Assembly (NCBI GenBank): GCA_043720395.1
Contig: JAYSSR010000014.1
Coordinates: 62,001 to 126,000 of the forward strand
Origin: JANOYY01 sp043720395
GTDB lineage: Bacteria; Actinomycetota; Acidimicrobiia; Acidimicrobiales; JANYDT01
DNA: 64,000 nucleotides
Reading direction: 5' to 3'
The notes under the pieces are model-generated. The model worked only from the letters and a program-made list of their open reading frames with translations, did not search any database and was not told the DNA's origin. A program made the translations under genes and the position numbers. Below, piece after piece: positions 42,896-51,851 of this stretch; the first letter of the stretch is position 1, and every line of letters starts with the position of its first letter.

Positions 42896-44477
42896 GGTCG
42901 AGGTGCAATCAGCTTCCGCTGACGGCACCGCCCGAATCGGAGGAATCACTCGCACCAGGGCTGCGTTCAAGCCGTTGAGCGAGCGTCTCCGGACGGTCGT
43001 CCATCTCGATCCCACGCGACCGGCGATCGAGTTCAACGGCCGGTCCTACCCATGGGCGTTCCTCGGCCGGGCCATCGAACAACTCGACGCGTTGTGTGCA
43101 CCGATCGGCGGACCCGGACGCCACCGTGTAGGTATCGTGCTACGAAATAGTCCACCCCATGCGGCAGCGATCATCGCCACGCTCGGCACCGGACGCTGCC
43201 TTGTCACGATGAGCGCGTTCCATGGTGCGGTCGCGCTAGTCGAGGACGTCGTCGAACTGCGTCCGTCGGTAATAGCTGCGTCAACCGAAGACTGGAAGAT
43301 CGCCAGTTTGGCCGATGCTGCTGCAAACATAGGTGCGCTTACGATTGAGCTCACCGACAATGGCCTCCAACTGTTCACCGGCTGCCCGCTTCCGACTGCC
43401 GTGGCCAGCGAAACCGACGCGGACGTCGCGGTCCTCATGCAGACAAGCGGCACGACCGGTCGACCCAAGCGAGTACCGCTCACCTACGAGCGCCTCACCA
43501 CCTCGTACGAGTCGTCGGGTCTCGCGGCCGGTCCGTCGCAACCCGCACTGCTTCGCAACAGCGTCCAAATCGTGTGGTCACCGTTTGTCCACATCGGTGG
43601 CCTTTACTTCATCGTTGCCAACGTCCTCGAAGGCAAGACCACCGCTCTGATGGAGCGCTTCGACGTTGACCGCTGGGTGGAGCTGGTCCGCAAGTACCGC
43701 TCGGACGTGATCTCCCTGGTGCCTACGGCTCTCTCGATGGTGCTCGCGGCCGACGTGCCCGCCGATGTGTTCGAGGGCGTCAAGGCGGTCCGCAGCGGTA
43801 CCGCACCGCTCAAGCCCGAGGTGGCCGAGGAGTTCCTGCGCCGCTACGGCATACCGGTGCTCGGCAACTACGGAGCGACCGAATTCGCGGGTGCCGTCAC
43901 GCGCTGGACGATGCGCGACTGGAAGACGTTCGGCGAGGCCAAACGCGGGTCGGTCGGCAGATCGATGCCCGGCGTCGAGATGCGGGTCGTCGACGCTGAT
44001 TCGGGCCAGGAATTGCCGCTCGGCGAGACCGGCATCTTGCACGTTCGCTCGCCGCAGGTCGCGGTGGCCGACCCCGATGGGTGGGCCCGCACGACCGACC
44101 TCGCCTCGATCGACAACGACGGGTTCGTGTTCATCCGCGGACGCTCCGACGATGCCGTGATCCGCGGTGGATTCAAGATCGTGCCGAGCGTCGTGGAGGA
44201 CGCGTTGCGCACGCACCCCTCCGTGCTCGACGCTGCGATGACGGGCGTCGCGCATGACCGTCTGGGCGCGGTGCCCGTAGCCGCGGTGCAGTTGCGGCCT
44301 GGCGATGTCTCGGTCCCGACGGCAGCCGATCTCATCGCGTGGCTCGACGAGCGCCTCCCGCGCTACCAGGTACCCGTGGCCCTGAAAGTGGTCGACGAAC
44401 TCCCGCGCACGCCGTCCATGAAGGTCAGCAAGCCAGCCCTGCGCGCTCTCTTCGACGAGGTGGACCTCGGCGCATGA
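42888..44477 (+). CDS. Acyl-CoA ligase (AMP-binding), second in operon
   Basis: A 529-residue class I adenylate-forming ligase, distinct in sequence from the upstream one. The adenylation motif is VLMQTSGTTGRPKRVPLTYERL. NYGATEFAGA, ARTTDLASIDNDGFVFIRGRSDDAV and the C-terminal LPRTPSMKVSKPAL motif are present. The GTG at 42888 overlaps the previous gene by 8 bp. The partner of two adjacent ligases with different motifs is unclear; as at 31319-34485, the organism repeatedly pairs ligases. It is followed by palindrome C2 and a GntR regulator on the same strand. Confidence 0.85.
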   Translation: MSEVEVQSASADGTARIGGITRTRAAFKPLSERLRTVVHLDPTRPAIEFNGRSYPWAFLGRAIEQLDALCAPIGGPGRHRVGIVLRNSPPHAAAIIATLGTGRCLVTMSAFHGAVALVEDVVELRPSVIAASTEDWKIASLADAAANIGALTIELTDNGLQLFTGCPLPTAVASETDADVAVLMQTSGTTGRPKRVPLTYERLTTSYESSGLAAGPSQPALLRNSVQIVWSPFVHIGGLYFIVANVLEGKTTALMERFDVDRWVELVRKYRSDVISLVPTALSMVLAADVPADVFEGVKAVRSGTAPLKPEVAEEFLRRYGIPVLGNYGATEFAGAVTRWTMRDWKTFGEAKRGSVGRSMPGVEMRVVDADSGQELPLGETGILHVRSPQVAVADPDGWARTTDLASIDNDGFVFIRGRSDDAVIRGGFKIVPSVVEDALRTHPSVLDAAMTGVAHDRLGAVPVAAVQLRPGDVSVPTAADLIAWLDERLPRYQVPVALKVVDELPRTPSMKVSKPALRALFDEVDLGA

Positions 44478-44537
44478 CCTAGCGCAGCGCGAAATCGCAA
44501 CCACGCAGGGACGTGTTCTGATCTGTGGGTCTCAGCA

Positions 44538-44616
44538 GACGAGTGACCCCACAGCGCCACGTCGACGCCACGGCGTGGCGCCGTGGCCGCATTGTGGCGC
44601 TGTAGCCGCACTCGTC
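44538..44616. repeat. Palindrome C2 (GACGAGTG / ACAGCGCCA family)
   Basis: About 26-nt arms starting GACGAGTGACCCCACAGCGC pair with GTGGCGCTGTAGCCGCACTC-type sequence. The loop contains a further 8-bp inverted repeat GCCACGGC/GCCGTGGC. It lies in the 202-bp gap before the GntR gene. Confidence 0.85.
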
Positions 44617-44679
44617 ATCGGGGACGAGGTCTGGACCGGTACGCACCCTCGGCCGCCGCCGACAGTCGCAGGCAACGTC

Positions 44680-45429
44680 ATGGCCTACGTTGTCGGAGTG
44701 GCCAGCCCGAGGGAGAAAGTGACCGCCGCGCAGTCGACCGCCGCTGCGATGCGCAAGGACATCCTCGCCGTCGGAAAGCACGGCGAGTTCCTCGGGTCGG
44801 AAGATGAACTGCTGGAGCGCTACGGCGTGAGTAGGCCGACGCTGCGCCAGGCCGCTCGCATCCTCGAACATGAGCAGTTGCTGACGGTTCGCCGTGGCGT
44901 CAACGGGGGCATGTTCACCCGGCTGCCCACGAGCCAAGCGGTCACCAGGGTCGCGGCGGTGTTTCTTCAGGCAAATGCAACGACCATCCACGAACTGCTC
45001 ACCGCGGTGAACGCCATCACCCCAGCGATCGCGCGGATGGCGGCCGAGAACCCTTCCGCAGAAGCTCGTCGGACGTTGCTCGACTGGGTCGAGTCGTACC
45101 AGCCACAGATCGCGGCGATCCGACCGCGGGGGTTCCTCACGATCGTGACCGAGTTTGGGACGCGCCTGGCGCAGCTCGCCGAGTGCCCCCCGCTGGAGCT
45201 GTTCGAGAGCGTCCTGCTGGAACTGTCGAACGCGGAGACGAGCGTGAACGTGTTCGCCGCACGCGACCGCATCGACGCCGCCAACGAGCACCACCTCGCC
45301 CTAGCGGCCGCAGTCAACGACGGCGAGGCTGCGTATGCAGAGCAACTCTCGCGAGCGCAGGCGGAACGCTCGACCATGTGGCTCGGACGCTCCGAGCGCC
45401 GCATGCGACGCTCCGCCACGCTCGCCTGA
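44680..45429 (+). CDS. GntR-family (FCD) transcriptional regulator
   Basis: A 249-residue regulator. The winged-helix domain is LGSEDELLERYGVSRPTLRQAARILEHEQLLTVRRGVNGG, the GntR signature. The C-terminal all-helical FCD ligand-binding domain carries His-rich metal/ligand segments (NEHHLALAAAVNDG). FCD regulators respond to acid or acyl metabolites and usually repress neighbouring catabolic genes. I placed the start at the ATG at 44680; the open frame upstream runs into palindrome C2. It is flanked by acyl-CoA ligases on one side and the amidohydrolase-thiolase operon on the other, so it may control either. Confidence 0.85.
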   Translation: MAYVVGVASPREKVTAAQSTAAAMRKDILAVGKHGEFLGSEDELLERYGVSRPTLRQAARILEHEQLLTVRRGVNGGMFTRLPTSQAVTRVAAVFLQANATTIHELLTAVNAITPAIARMAAENPSAEARRTLLDWVESYQPQIAAIRPRGFLTIVTEFGTRLAQLAECPPLELFESVLLELSNAETSVNVFAARDRIDAANEHHLALAAAVNDGEAAYAEQLSRAQAERSTMWLGRSERRMRRSATLA

Positions 45430-45590
45430 CTCGATACATCCGTCTCTACGACGCAGCCGTCGTTCGGCCACGAGCTTCGGCTTGGGCTTCGATCACCCGC
45501 TGGCGCGCTAAAGGCGAAGGTGGTGTAGAAAGAGATACCTCAATTCGCCAGGCCCCTGGCGACGCAAGCAATCCGGGAGCGCTGAGCACA

Positions 45591-46775
45591 ATGACCGCTA
45601 CGAGCACGACGACCGAGACCAGCACGATCACCGACACCCACAAGATCTGGGCCCACTCGGGCGACTCGCACTTCCTGGAGCCCGACGACCTCTTCCTTTC
45701 CAGCATGCCGGAGGACCTCGCGATGCGCATGCCGCGCAGCGTCAAGGACGCTGATGGCGAGTGGGAGACCGTCCACGTCGATGGGCAGCAATTTCGCCGC
45801 CAACTCCCGCAGGGCGCGCAGAAGGAGTTCTACGAAGCGTCATCAAGAGCCCCCGGAGCGGGCAACACCGCGTTGCGTCTCATCGACCTCGACAACGAGG
45901 GCATCTGGGGCGAGGTCGTGTTCCCGTCGCTCGGCATGTGGAACTCCACGTTCAAGGATCCGGTGCTCGTACGTGAGGCAATGCGCGTCGCCAACGACTG
46001 GTCGATGGACACCATTCAGCGTCCGACCAACAACCGCCTGCTCCCAACTGCGCAGGTGTCGATGCTGTCGCTCAATGACGCCGTCGCCGAGATCGAGCGC
46101 ACCGCCGAGATGGGCTTCCGGTCCATTTTTCTTCCGACGCTGCCCCCGGCGAGCCTGCCCGACTACAACCGCGATGACTGGGAGCCGTTCTGGACCGCCG
46201 CCGAGCAGGCGAACATGGTCATCGCGTTCCACATCGGGACCGACCCGATCGACATGACGAGCGACGCTCCCGGTGTGGCCTACCGCGGCCCCGGCGGTGC
46301 CGTCCTCAACTACACGGAGACCACCTTCTCCGGCCAGCGCGCCACCATGAAGATGGTCGCGTCAGGTGCCCTCGACCGGCACCCCAACCTGAAGGTCCTC
46401 GTGTCCGAAGGCGGGGCCACGTGGGTGCCCTTCCTCGGCGACCGCATGAACGAGGGCTACCGGCAACATTCGATGCGGGTGCGTCCACAACTCTCCCGCC
46501 TGCCGAAAGAGATCCTGTATTCGCAGGTCTACGCGTCGTTCCAACACGATGAATCAGCCGTTGCAGCGGTCACCGCGATGGGATATCAGAACGTCATGTG
46601 GGGCAGCGATTACCCGCATATGGAAGGCACGTTCGGACACACCCAGAAGACGCTGCACGAACTGTTCGACGGCGTCGACGACGCCACCCGCTACCGAATC
46701 ACCCAGGGCGCATTCCTCGAGCTCTTCCCCGAGGTCGGCGCGGCCCCGTCCGGCAGCGATCAGGTGAAGCGATGA
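45591..46775 (+). CDS. Amidohydrolase family protein (amidohydrolase 2)
   Basis: A 394-residue metal-dependent hydrolase of the aminocarboxymuconate-decarboxylase (amidohydrolase_2) group. The first motif is HSGDSHFLEPDDLF, with DSH in place of the canonical HxH. IAFHIGTD supplies the internal His, HPNLKVLVSEGG the next ligand and MWGSDYPHMEGTFGH the metal-binding Asp. Such proteins decarboxylate or hydrolyse ring-cleavage and steroid intermediates in actinobacteria. The ATG at 45591 begins a Thr-rich N-terminus (TATSTTTETSTIT). It overlaps the next gene by 4 bp (ATGA) in a three-gene operon with the thiolase-like and DUF35 genes. Confidence 0.82.
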   Translation: MTATSTTTETSTITDTHKIWAHSGDSHFLEPDDLFLSSMPEDLAMRMPRSVKDADGEWETVHVDGQQFRRQLPQGAQKEFYEASSRAPGAGNTALRLIDLDNEGIWGEVVFPSLGMWNSTFKDPVLVREAMRVANDWSMDTIQRPTNNRLLPTAQVSMLSLNDAVAEIERTAEMGFRSIFLPTLPPASLPDYNRDDWEPFWTAAEQANMVIAFHIGTDPIDMTSDAPGVAYRGPGGAVLNYTETTFSGQRATMKMVASGALDRHPNLKVLVSEGGATWVPFLGDRMNEGYRQHSMRVRPQLSRLPKEILYSQVYASFQHDESAVAAVTAMGYQNVMWGSDYPHMEGTFGHTQKTLHELFDGVDDATRYRITQGAFLELFPEVGAAPSGSDQVKR

Positions 46776-47959
46776 CATGGGAAGCACGTGACAAGACCGC
46801 CATCGTCGGCATTGGTTCAACACCGTTCTACCGGCGCGGCCAGTCACTCCCGCAGACGCCGATGGAGATGGCCTGCAAAGCCATCATTGCGGCCGTCAAC
46901 GATGCGGGCCTCAACGTCAAAGATGTGGATGGTTTTGCGTTCTATACGGGCGGCGTCGACACCGGGATACTCGCGGAGACGCTGGGTCTCCCGGAAATCA
47001 AATTCAGCGCGACGCTGACCGGCGGCGGCAGCGGCTGCCCCGGCTCGGTCGGTCTCGCCAGTGCTGCGATCCTGAGCGGACAGGCCGAGGTGGTCGTAAG
47101 TCTGCTTACGTTGCAGCAGGTCGAGCATGCACGTCTCGGCGCCGCCATGGCCGCAAAGGCGGGTCCGTACGCACGGCCATCCACACCGGAGCGCGACTTC
47201 GTCGCACCGTTCGGCGCATTCGCTCCCGGCCACTTCTTCTCGATGCTCGCGAAGCGCCACATGCACGAGTACGGCACAAAGCGCGAACATTTCGCCGAGG
47301 TCGCGATCAGTACGCGCGCGTATGCCATCACGCACCCCACGTCGATCCGCAAGACACCGCTCACCCTTGACGAGTACTTCTCTGCGCGCATGATTTCCGA
47401 TCCTCTCTGCCTCTTCGATTACACGATGGAGAGCGACGGTGCGGTCGCGGTCATCACGACAAGCGTCGAACGAGCGAAGGACCTGCGTCACCCGCCCGTG
47501 TACATCAGCGGCGTCGCGAGCGGCGGCGACGGACGCTGGGGACGCGGCATCGGTGCCATGAACATGCCCGATGATCTGTTCCCCACGGCGGGCGGCGCGG
47601 CAGTCGCGAAGCGGGTCTATGAGCGAGCGGGCGTCGGCCCCGAAGACATCGACGTCGCGCTCCTCTACGACCACTTCTCCCCCATGGTCCTTCTGCAGCT
47701 TGAGGACTTCGGCTTCTGCGGACGCGGCGAGAGCGGTCCGTTCGTGGCCGAGGGCAACCTGCGGCCCGGTGGAAAGCTGCCTGTGAACACCCACGGCGGC
47801 AACCTGTCCAACTGCTACATCATCGGCATGACGCACATCACGGAGGCGGTCGAGCAGATGCGCGGCACCGCACCCAATCAGGTGCCGGGCGCGGAAGTCG
47901 CGCTCGTGACCGGCGGCCCGTCGTCCATCCCCTACTCGGCCCTCATCCTCCGGAAGTGA
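46772..47959 (+). CDS. Thiolase-fold lipid-transfer protein (Ltp/SCP2-type)
   Basis: A 395-residue non-condensing thiolase-like protein. GGGSGCPGSVGLASAAILSG carries a Cys at the nucleophile region. VNTHGGNLSNCYIIGMTHI replaces the classical thiolase GHPxGxSG motif, which is typical of Ltp-type proteins. In sterol degraders such as Mycobacterium, Ltp2 with a DUF35 partner performs a retro-aldol cleavage of a hydroxyacyl-CoA side chain. The DUF35 gene follows with a 4-bp overlap, so the same two-component arrangement is present here. The exact substrate is not known. Confidence 0.83.
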   Translation: MTWEARDKTAIVGIGSTPFYRRGQSLPQTPMEMACKAIIAAVNDAGLNVKDVDGFAFYTGGVDTGILAETLGLPEIKFSATLTGGGSGCPGSVGLASAAILSGQAEVVVSLLTLQQVEHARLGAAMAAKAGPYARPSTPERDFVAPFGAFAPGHFFSMLAKRHMHEYGTKREHFAEVAISTRAYAITHPTSIRKTPLTLDEYFSARMISDPLCLFDYTMESDGAVAVITTSVERAKDLRHPPVYISGVASGGDGRWGRGIGAMNMPDDLFPTAGGAAVAKRVYERAGVGPEDIDVALLYDHFSPMVLLQLEDFGFCGRGESGPFVAEGNLRPGGKLPVNTHGGNLSNCYIIGMTHITEAVEQMRGTAPNQVPGAEVALVTGGPSSIPYSALILRK

Positions 47960-48405
47960 CCATGTCCTCCCTGCCTGCAACGGTCAACGGTCTCCTCCCC
48001 GACCACCTCGCCAACATCGGACCCGACGCCTGGTCCGCTCCGTTCTGGGACGCTGCCCGCGAGCACCGGCTCGCCTTCGCCCGGTGCGTGAAGTGCGGTC
48101 GCTACCGCTACCCCGCCGGCCCGTTCTGCGGCACGTGTGTCACCCAGGAGATCGAGTGGGTCACATCCGAGGGCAAGGCCACGCTGTACACGTTCACGAT
48201 CGTGCGCCACGGCGTCACACCTGACCTGCTCGGTGCCACGCCGTACGTGCTCGCCGTCGTCGACATCGATGACGCCCCCGGAGTCCGCATGCTCACCAAC
48301 GTCGTCGGATGCGACTTCGACGCTCTCCAGGTCGGCGACGCGCTCTCGGTGTACTGGCACGACACCGAAGGCGGCGTCACGATCCCCCGGTTCACCCTTG
48401 CGTAA
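47956..48405 (+). CDS. DUF35/OB-fold protein with zinc ribbon (Ltp partner)
   Basis: A 149-residue acyl-CoA-associated protein. An N-terminal rubredoxin-like zinc ribbon is formed by CVKCGRYRYPAGPFCGTC, followed by an OB-fold (TLYTFTIVRHGVTPDLLGATPYVLAVVDID). DUF35 proteins bind CoA thioesters and dock on thiolase-like partners such as Ltp2. The GTG at 47956 gives a 4-bp overlap with the thiolase-like gene; an ATG at 47962 is also possible. It ends the operon, and palindrome C3 follows 20 bp later. Confidence 0.83.
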   Translation: MTMSSLPATVNGLLPDHLANIGPDAWSAPFWDAAREHRLAFARCVKCGRYRYPAGPFCGTCVTQEIEWVTSEGKATLYTFTIVRHGVTPDLLGATPYVLAVVDIDDAPGVRMLTNVVGCDFDALQVGDALSVYWHDTEGGVTIPRFTLA

Positions 48406-48425
48406 AAGGTCCCGGGCTCATCGAT

Positions 48426-48508
48426 TCGACGAGTGACGGCACAGCGCCACGTTGCGCTCACAGCGTGTCGCTGTGCGGTCAAGGTGGCGCTGTACGCGGA
48501 CTCGTCGA
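48426..48508. repeat. Palindrome C3 (GACGAGTG / ACAGCGCCA family)
   Basis: 28-nt arms (TCGACGAGTGACGGCACAGC... and its inverted copy) pair with few mismatches. The loop holds ACAGCG-TGT-CGCTGT (48460-48474), a perfect inner hairpin. It lies between the DUF35 gene and the Uma2 gene. Confidence 0.88.
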
Positions 48509-48643
48509 TGCACAACACCGCCAACCGCCCGAGCGCCGGCGCTGCCGCTCTCGCACCTCAGCGCGCTTATCAACCGAACGAAGACGTCGCCGTCGCTACA
48601 GAAGTCCGTCGTTTCTGTCATACCCCCTCCGTCGGGTGATCTC

Positions 48644-49342
48644 ATGACGACTACCGATACGCTTTCCCCCATGACCCCCACACCGGTCAAGGCATCCCCG
48701 TCGTCTGTCACTTATCCCGACAGCGATGGAAAGCCCATGTCCGACAACACGCTCCAGTTCGACACGATCGCATACATCGTGGCCGCGCTCAGGTCCTGGT
48801 TCCTGCACCGACTCGACGTCTTCGTGGCCGGCGACCTGCTCTGGTACTACAGCGAAGGCGATCCCAAAGCTTGCATCGCACCCGATGGGCTGATCGCGTT
48901 CGGGCGGCCGCCCGGCTGTCGCGGCTCCTACAAACAATGGGAGGAAGACGACATCTGCCCACAGGTCGTGTTCGAGGTGCTCTCACCAAAGAACACCCGA
49001 CCCGAAATGCGCCGCAAGTACCACACATATGCGCGCTTAGGATGCCACGAGTACTACGAGATCGACCCGTACAAGAAGCACATCATCGGATTCGAGATGA
49101 TGGACGGCGTGTTGACCAACATCAGCGATGCGATCGGCCGCCGGAGCACCAGCCTCGGACTCGACCTTGCATTCGACGACGAGATCTTTCGTTTCGTCGA
49201 CACAAACGGCAACTTCCTGCCGACATCGATCGAGGCCGTCGAGGCGGCTCGGGTTGCCACGTCGAACGCACACGACGCAAATTCTCGAGCGGAGCGACTC
49301 GCCGAACAGCTCCGGGCACTCGGTATCGAACCGCACGCATAG
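48644..49342 (+). CDS. Uma2 family (DUF820) endonuclease-like protein
   Basis: A 232-residue protein of the Uma2/DUF820 family, which has a restriction-endonuclease (PD-(D/E)XK) fold. The core is IAPDGLIAFG, then QVVFEVLSPKNTRPEMRRKYHTYARLGCHEYYEIDP. The Asp of PDG and the Glu-x-Leu after VVFE are the likely active-site residues. The C-terminal part SRAERLAEQLRALGIEP is a helical tail seen in many Uma2 proteins. The function is unknown despite the nuclease fold; members are abundant in cyanobacteria and actinobacteria. The ATG at 48644 is preferred because the upstream frame runs into palindrome C3. The gene converges with the glycosyltransferase. Confidence 0.8.
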   Translation: MTTTDTLSPMTPTPVKASPSSVTYPDSDGKPMSDNTLQFDTIAYIVAALRSWFLHRLDVFVAGDLLWYYSEGDPKACIAPDGLIAFGRPPGCRGSYKQWEEDDICPQVVFEVLSPKNTRPEMRRKYHTYARLGCHEYYEIDPYKKHIIGFEMMDGVLTNISDAIGRRSTSLGLDLAFDDEIFRFVDTNGNFLPTSIEAVEAARVATSNAHDANSRAERLAEQLRALGIEPHA

Positions 49343-49400
49343 CGCGAACATCGGCCACGAAAGTGACCGTCAAATGTCGCGCTCCGCCGATTGACGCTGG

Positions 49401-50570
49401 TTATTTGTCTTGCGATTCAGCGAAGGCCGACCCATACATTTTGAGGAACAACTGCCCAGATTCCTCGAACGACAGCACCCGTTCGACATACTCGCGTGGG
49501 TGGAATTCATGGCCATCGAGACGACGACGGAACGTTTCGAGGACGCTGGGAAACGCGCCAGCATCGACAAATCGTTCACCGCACTCGGGACCGAAGAATG
49601 GAACCGACGAGCCCGGCACCGGGACGTCCGAGTAGAGAAACCGCTGCGGGTCGAGCCAGAACCCATTGTCCCAGGCCAGAATGGGAACGTTCATCGCCAT
49701 GGCCTCCTGATAGGCGAGCCCCTGCGTCTCATGTTCGCAAATGAAGACCATTGACTTCGCCCGCTCCAGCTGATTCCGGTAGTTCTCCCGTTCATAGCTT
49801 CCGTACCGAACGACCTCCACTCGGAGACCGGCTTTCGCTAATTCAGCAAGTACAGGGTCGAGAATTTCCGGAACATACCGTTCTCTGTCCCATCGAATCT
49901 TGTCGTAGACGAGAAAGTCAATGTCCTTCTCATGAGCCGACGCATCACGCCAATGACCTGCGTCGATTCCGGCGTACCAGAGCACGCATCGGTCGCCATA
50001 CAGCGGTGCAAAGAGTTCGCGCACCCATTCGCAAGGAACGATGTAGGAACGAATACGTGGGTCGTCGAAGAGGTTGGGACGCTGCAACGGGTGGTCGAAC
50101 AACCCAGGTCCGAGCACGACCGGGTTCGGGAGCGTCCAATTATCGAGAATGTGGGGGTACCCGCCTGCGATCACCGGGTACTCGGGGTTTGCCCGGGCAA
50201 GCGCGTAATCGTTCACGACAGGAACCCAGCCCTGGCGACGGGACGACTCCAGAAGGGACTTGAAAGCGACCTCGAATCCAGACATTCGCTGCGCACCACG
50301 ACCGGCGTGGAGGACACGCCGCGCACCACGCTTGACGTGGCGTCGCCAGCCCCCGGACTCAACGTCTTCAAAGAAAAGCAGCGCAACGCGATCGCGATCG
50401 CAATCGAGCGGCCGAGCGTGCCAGCCTCGATGCAATGCACGGTCACTGGTCCGCCGACCTGTCTCTCTGGCAGCGGAGGCGGCATGCCCGACCAGCTGTC
50501 GAAAAGAAGCGAACGAGGGCGCGAACGTGTGACGTCGTGACACATTCCGCAGCTCTCGTAGCCCAATCAT
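49401..50570 (-). CDS. Glycosyltransferase family 1-like protein (start uncertain)
   Basis: The reliable part is residues from about position 50285 down: SGFEVAFKSLLESSRRQGWV, LDNWTLPNPVVLGPGLF, WVRELFAPLYGDRCVLWYAGID and the donor-binding GLAYQEAMAMNVPILAWD. These are the features of a GT-B-fold hexosyltransferase that uses a nucleotide-activated sugar. The ATG at 50570 has an AGGAG about 10 nt upstream, but the roughly 95 N-terminal residues it adds are Arg-rich and unlike a protein domain. Either the N-terminus is poorly conserved, or a frameshift lies near 50300. The gene is isolated, with no capsule or polysaccharide cluster beside it. Confidence 0.65.
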   Translation of the reverse strand: MIGLRELRNVSRRHTFAPSFASFRQLVGHAASAARETGRRTSDRALHRGWHARPLDCDRDRVALLFFEDVESGGWRRHVKRGARRVLHAGRGAQRMSGFEVAFKSLLESSRRQGWVPVVNDYALARANPEYPVIAGGYPHILDNWTLPNPVVLGPGLFDHPLQRPNLFDDPRIRSYIVPCEWVRELFAPLYGDRCVLWYAGIDAGHWRDASAHEKDIDFLVYDKIRWDRERYVPEILDPVLAELAKAGLRVEVVRYGSYERENYRNQLERAKSMVFICEHETQGLAYQEAMAMNVPILAWDNGFWLDPQRFLYSDVPVPGSSVPFFGPECGERFVDAGAFPSVLETFRRRLDGHEFHPREYVERVLSFEESGQLFLKMYGSAFAESQDK

Positions 50571-50733
50571 CGGTGCGTTACTCCTGGAGGAAAAAGTTGA
50601 AAAATGCAGTGCCGGTCGGCCGTCCGCACAGTCAACGAGCCTACCTGGGCTTACGGACAACATGACCCCACGACGTGGACCCGACACGTGGCGAAACGCC
50701 CAACGTGCCTCGATGGAACGTCCAGCTCGAGAT

Positions 50734-50749
50734 TGTGACACGTATCACA
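50734..50749. promoter_or_regulatory. CRP-like operator upstream of the three-gene ABC exporter
   Basis: TGTGA-CACGTA-TCACA has both perfect half-sites of the CRP/GlxR consensus TGTGA-N6-TCACA. Its centre is 60.5 bp before the ATG at 50802. A -10-like TACGGT ends 7 nt before that ATG; if the transcript starts at the ATG, the site would lie at about -61, the classical class I activator position. Confidence 0.55.
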
Positions 50750-50801
50750 CGTGACTGAACCGGGTTCCGTCATTCGCAAGCGGACGGGTACGGTCGTAGC
50801 A

Positions 50802-51851
50802 ATGAGTCCTACCGAGCATCCCATCGTCGCGACCGGCCTCGTCCGAAAATTCGGCGATATCGAGGCGGTGAAGGGTGTCGACCTCGAAGTACGCCAGGGT
50901 GAGATCTTCGGCTTCCTCGGTCCGAATGGCGCGGGCAAGTCCACAACTGTTCGCATGCTCACGACGCTGCTGCGCCCGACCGGTGGGAGCGCCCGCGTCG
51001 CCGGGTTCGACGTAGTCACCCAAGCCGATCAGGTCCGCCGCCGCATTGGCGTCGCACTGCAGGACGCCGCGATCGACCCACTCATGACCGGCACCGAACT
51101 GCTCGACCTCCAAGGCGTCCTCTACGGATTGCCGAAGGTGGTCGCCCGCAACCGCGCGCACGAACTGTTGGAGCGCGTTGGGCTCACCGCTGCGAAGGAT
51201 CGACGGGTGGGCACCTACTCGGGCGGTATGCGTCGACGCCTCGACCTCGCGCTCTCGCTCATTCACTCCCCAGGCGTGTTGTTCCTCGACGAGCCCACCA
51301 CGGGCCTCGATCCGATGAGCAGGATGTCGCTGTGGGAGGAGGTACGCCGGCTCAACAGCGAGGGCACCACGGTCCTGCTCACCACGCAATATCTCGAAGA
51401 GGCCGACCAGCTCGCGAACCGGATCGCGATCATCGACAACGGGCTCATCGTGCGCGAGGGGGACCCGAAGGTGTTGAAAGAGTCTGTCGGTTCTCCGACG
51501 CTGTTCATCGAGGTTGCTCCGGGCCGCGAAGACGTCGCCCGAACGGTGTTGAAAACGTTCGGTGAGGCGCGTCCAGGAAGCGAGGGACAGCTCGGCGTCG
51601 GCTTGCGCGAAGGGGCCGCCGCCGTCGCCGACGTCGTGCGTGCGCTCGACGAAGCCGGCGTCCCGCTCACCAACCTTCATCTGAGCGCTCCGAGTCTCGA
51701 CGATGTCTTCGCGGAGGCGACCGGTCACCGACTGGAAGGTGCCGCGCCTTCCTCGGACGCCGACAGCCTCCCTGGAGGCCCCGGCAGCGACCCGCCCGGC
51801 AAGGGTCGGCGCGGCCGAAAGGCAGCGAAACAGGCAGCGGGAGCGCAATGA
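50802..51851 (+). CDS. ABC transporter ATP-binding protein
   Basis: A 349-residue DrrA/NodI-type ATPase. Walker A is GPNGAGKST, the signature YSGGMRRRL and Walker B VLFLDEPTTGLDPMSR, with TTQYLEEADQLANRIAIID. The C-terminus carries a Ser/Gly/Pro-rich linker and a basic tail (GKGRRGRKAAKQ) not seen in the paralogue at 3990. It should energise the two permeases overlapping downstream. The ATG at 50802 is chosen over the earlier 50751 because of the -10 spacing and the conserved N-terminus. A CRP-like site lies upstream. Confidence 0.87.
   Translation: MSPTEHPIVATGLVRKFGDIEAVKGVDLEVRQGEIFGFLGPNGAGKSTTVRMLTTLLRPTGGSARVAGFDVVTQADQVRRRIGVALQDAAIDPLMTGTELLDLQGVLYGLPKVVARNRAHELLERVGLTAAKDRRVGTYSGGMRRRLDLALSLIHSPGVLFLDEPTTGLDPMSRMSLWEEVRRLNSEGTTVLLTTQYLEEADQLANRIAIIDNGLIVREGDPKVLKESVGSPTLFIEVAPGREDVARTVLKTFGEARPGSEGQLGVGLREGAAAVADVVRALDEAGVPLTNLHLSAPSLDDVFAEATGHRLEGAAPSSDADSLPGGPGSDPPGKGRRGRKAAKQAAGAQ

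Noticed and set aside
46844..47980. Reverse open frame of 378 codons opposite the thiolase-like gene
   Set aside because: Antisense shadow with no protein family pattern.
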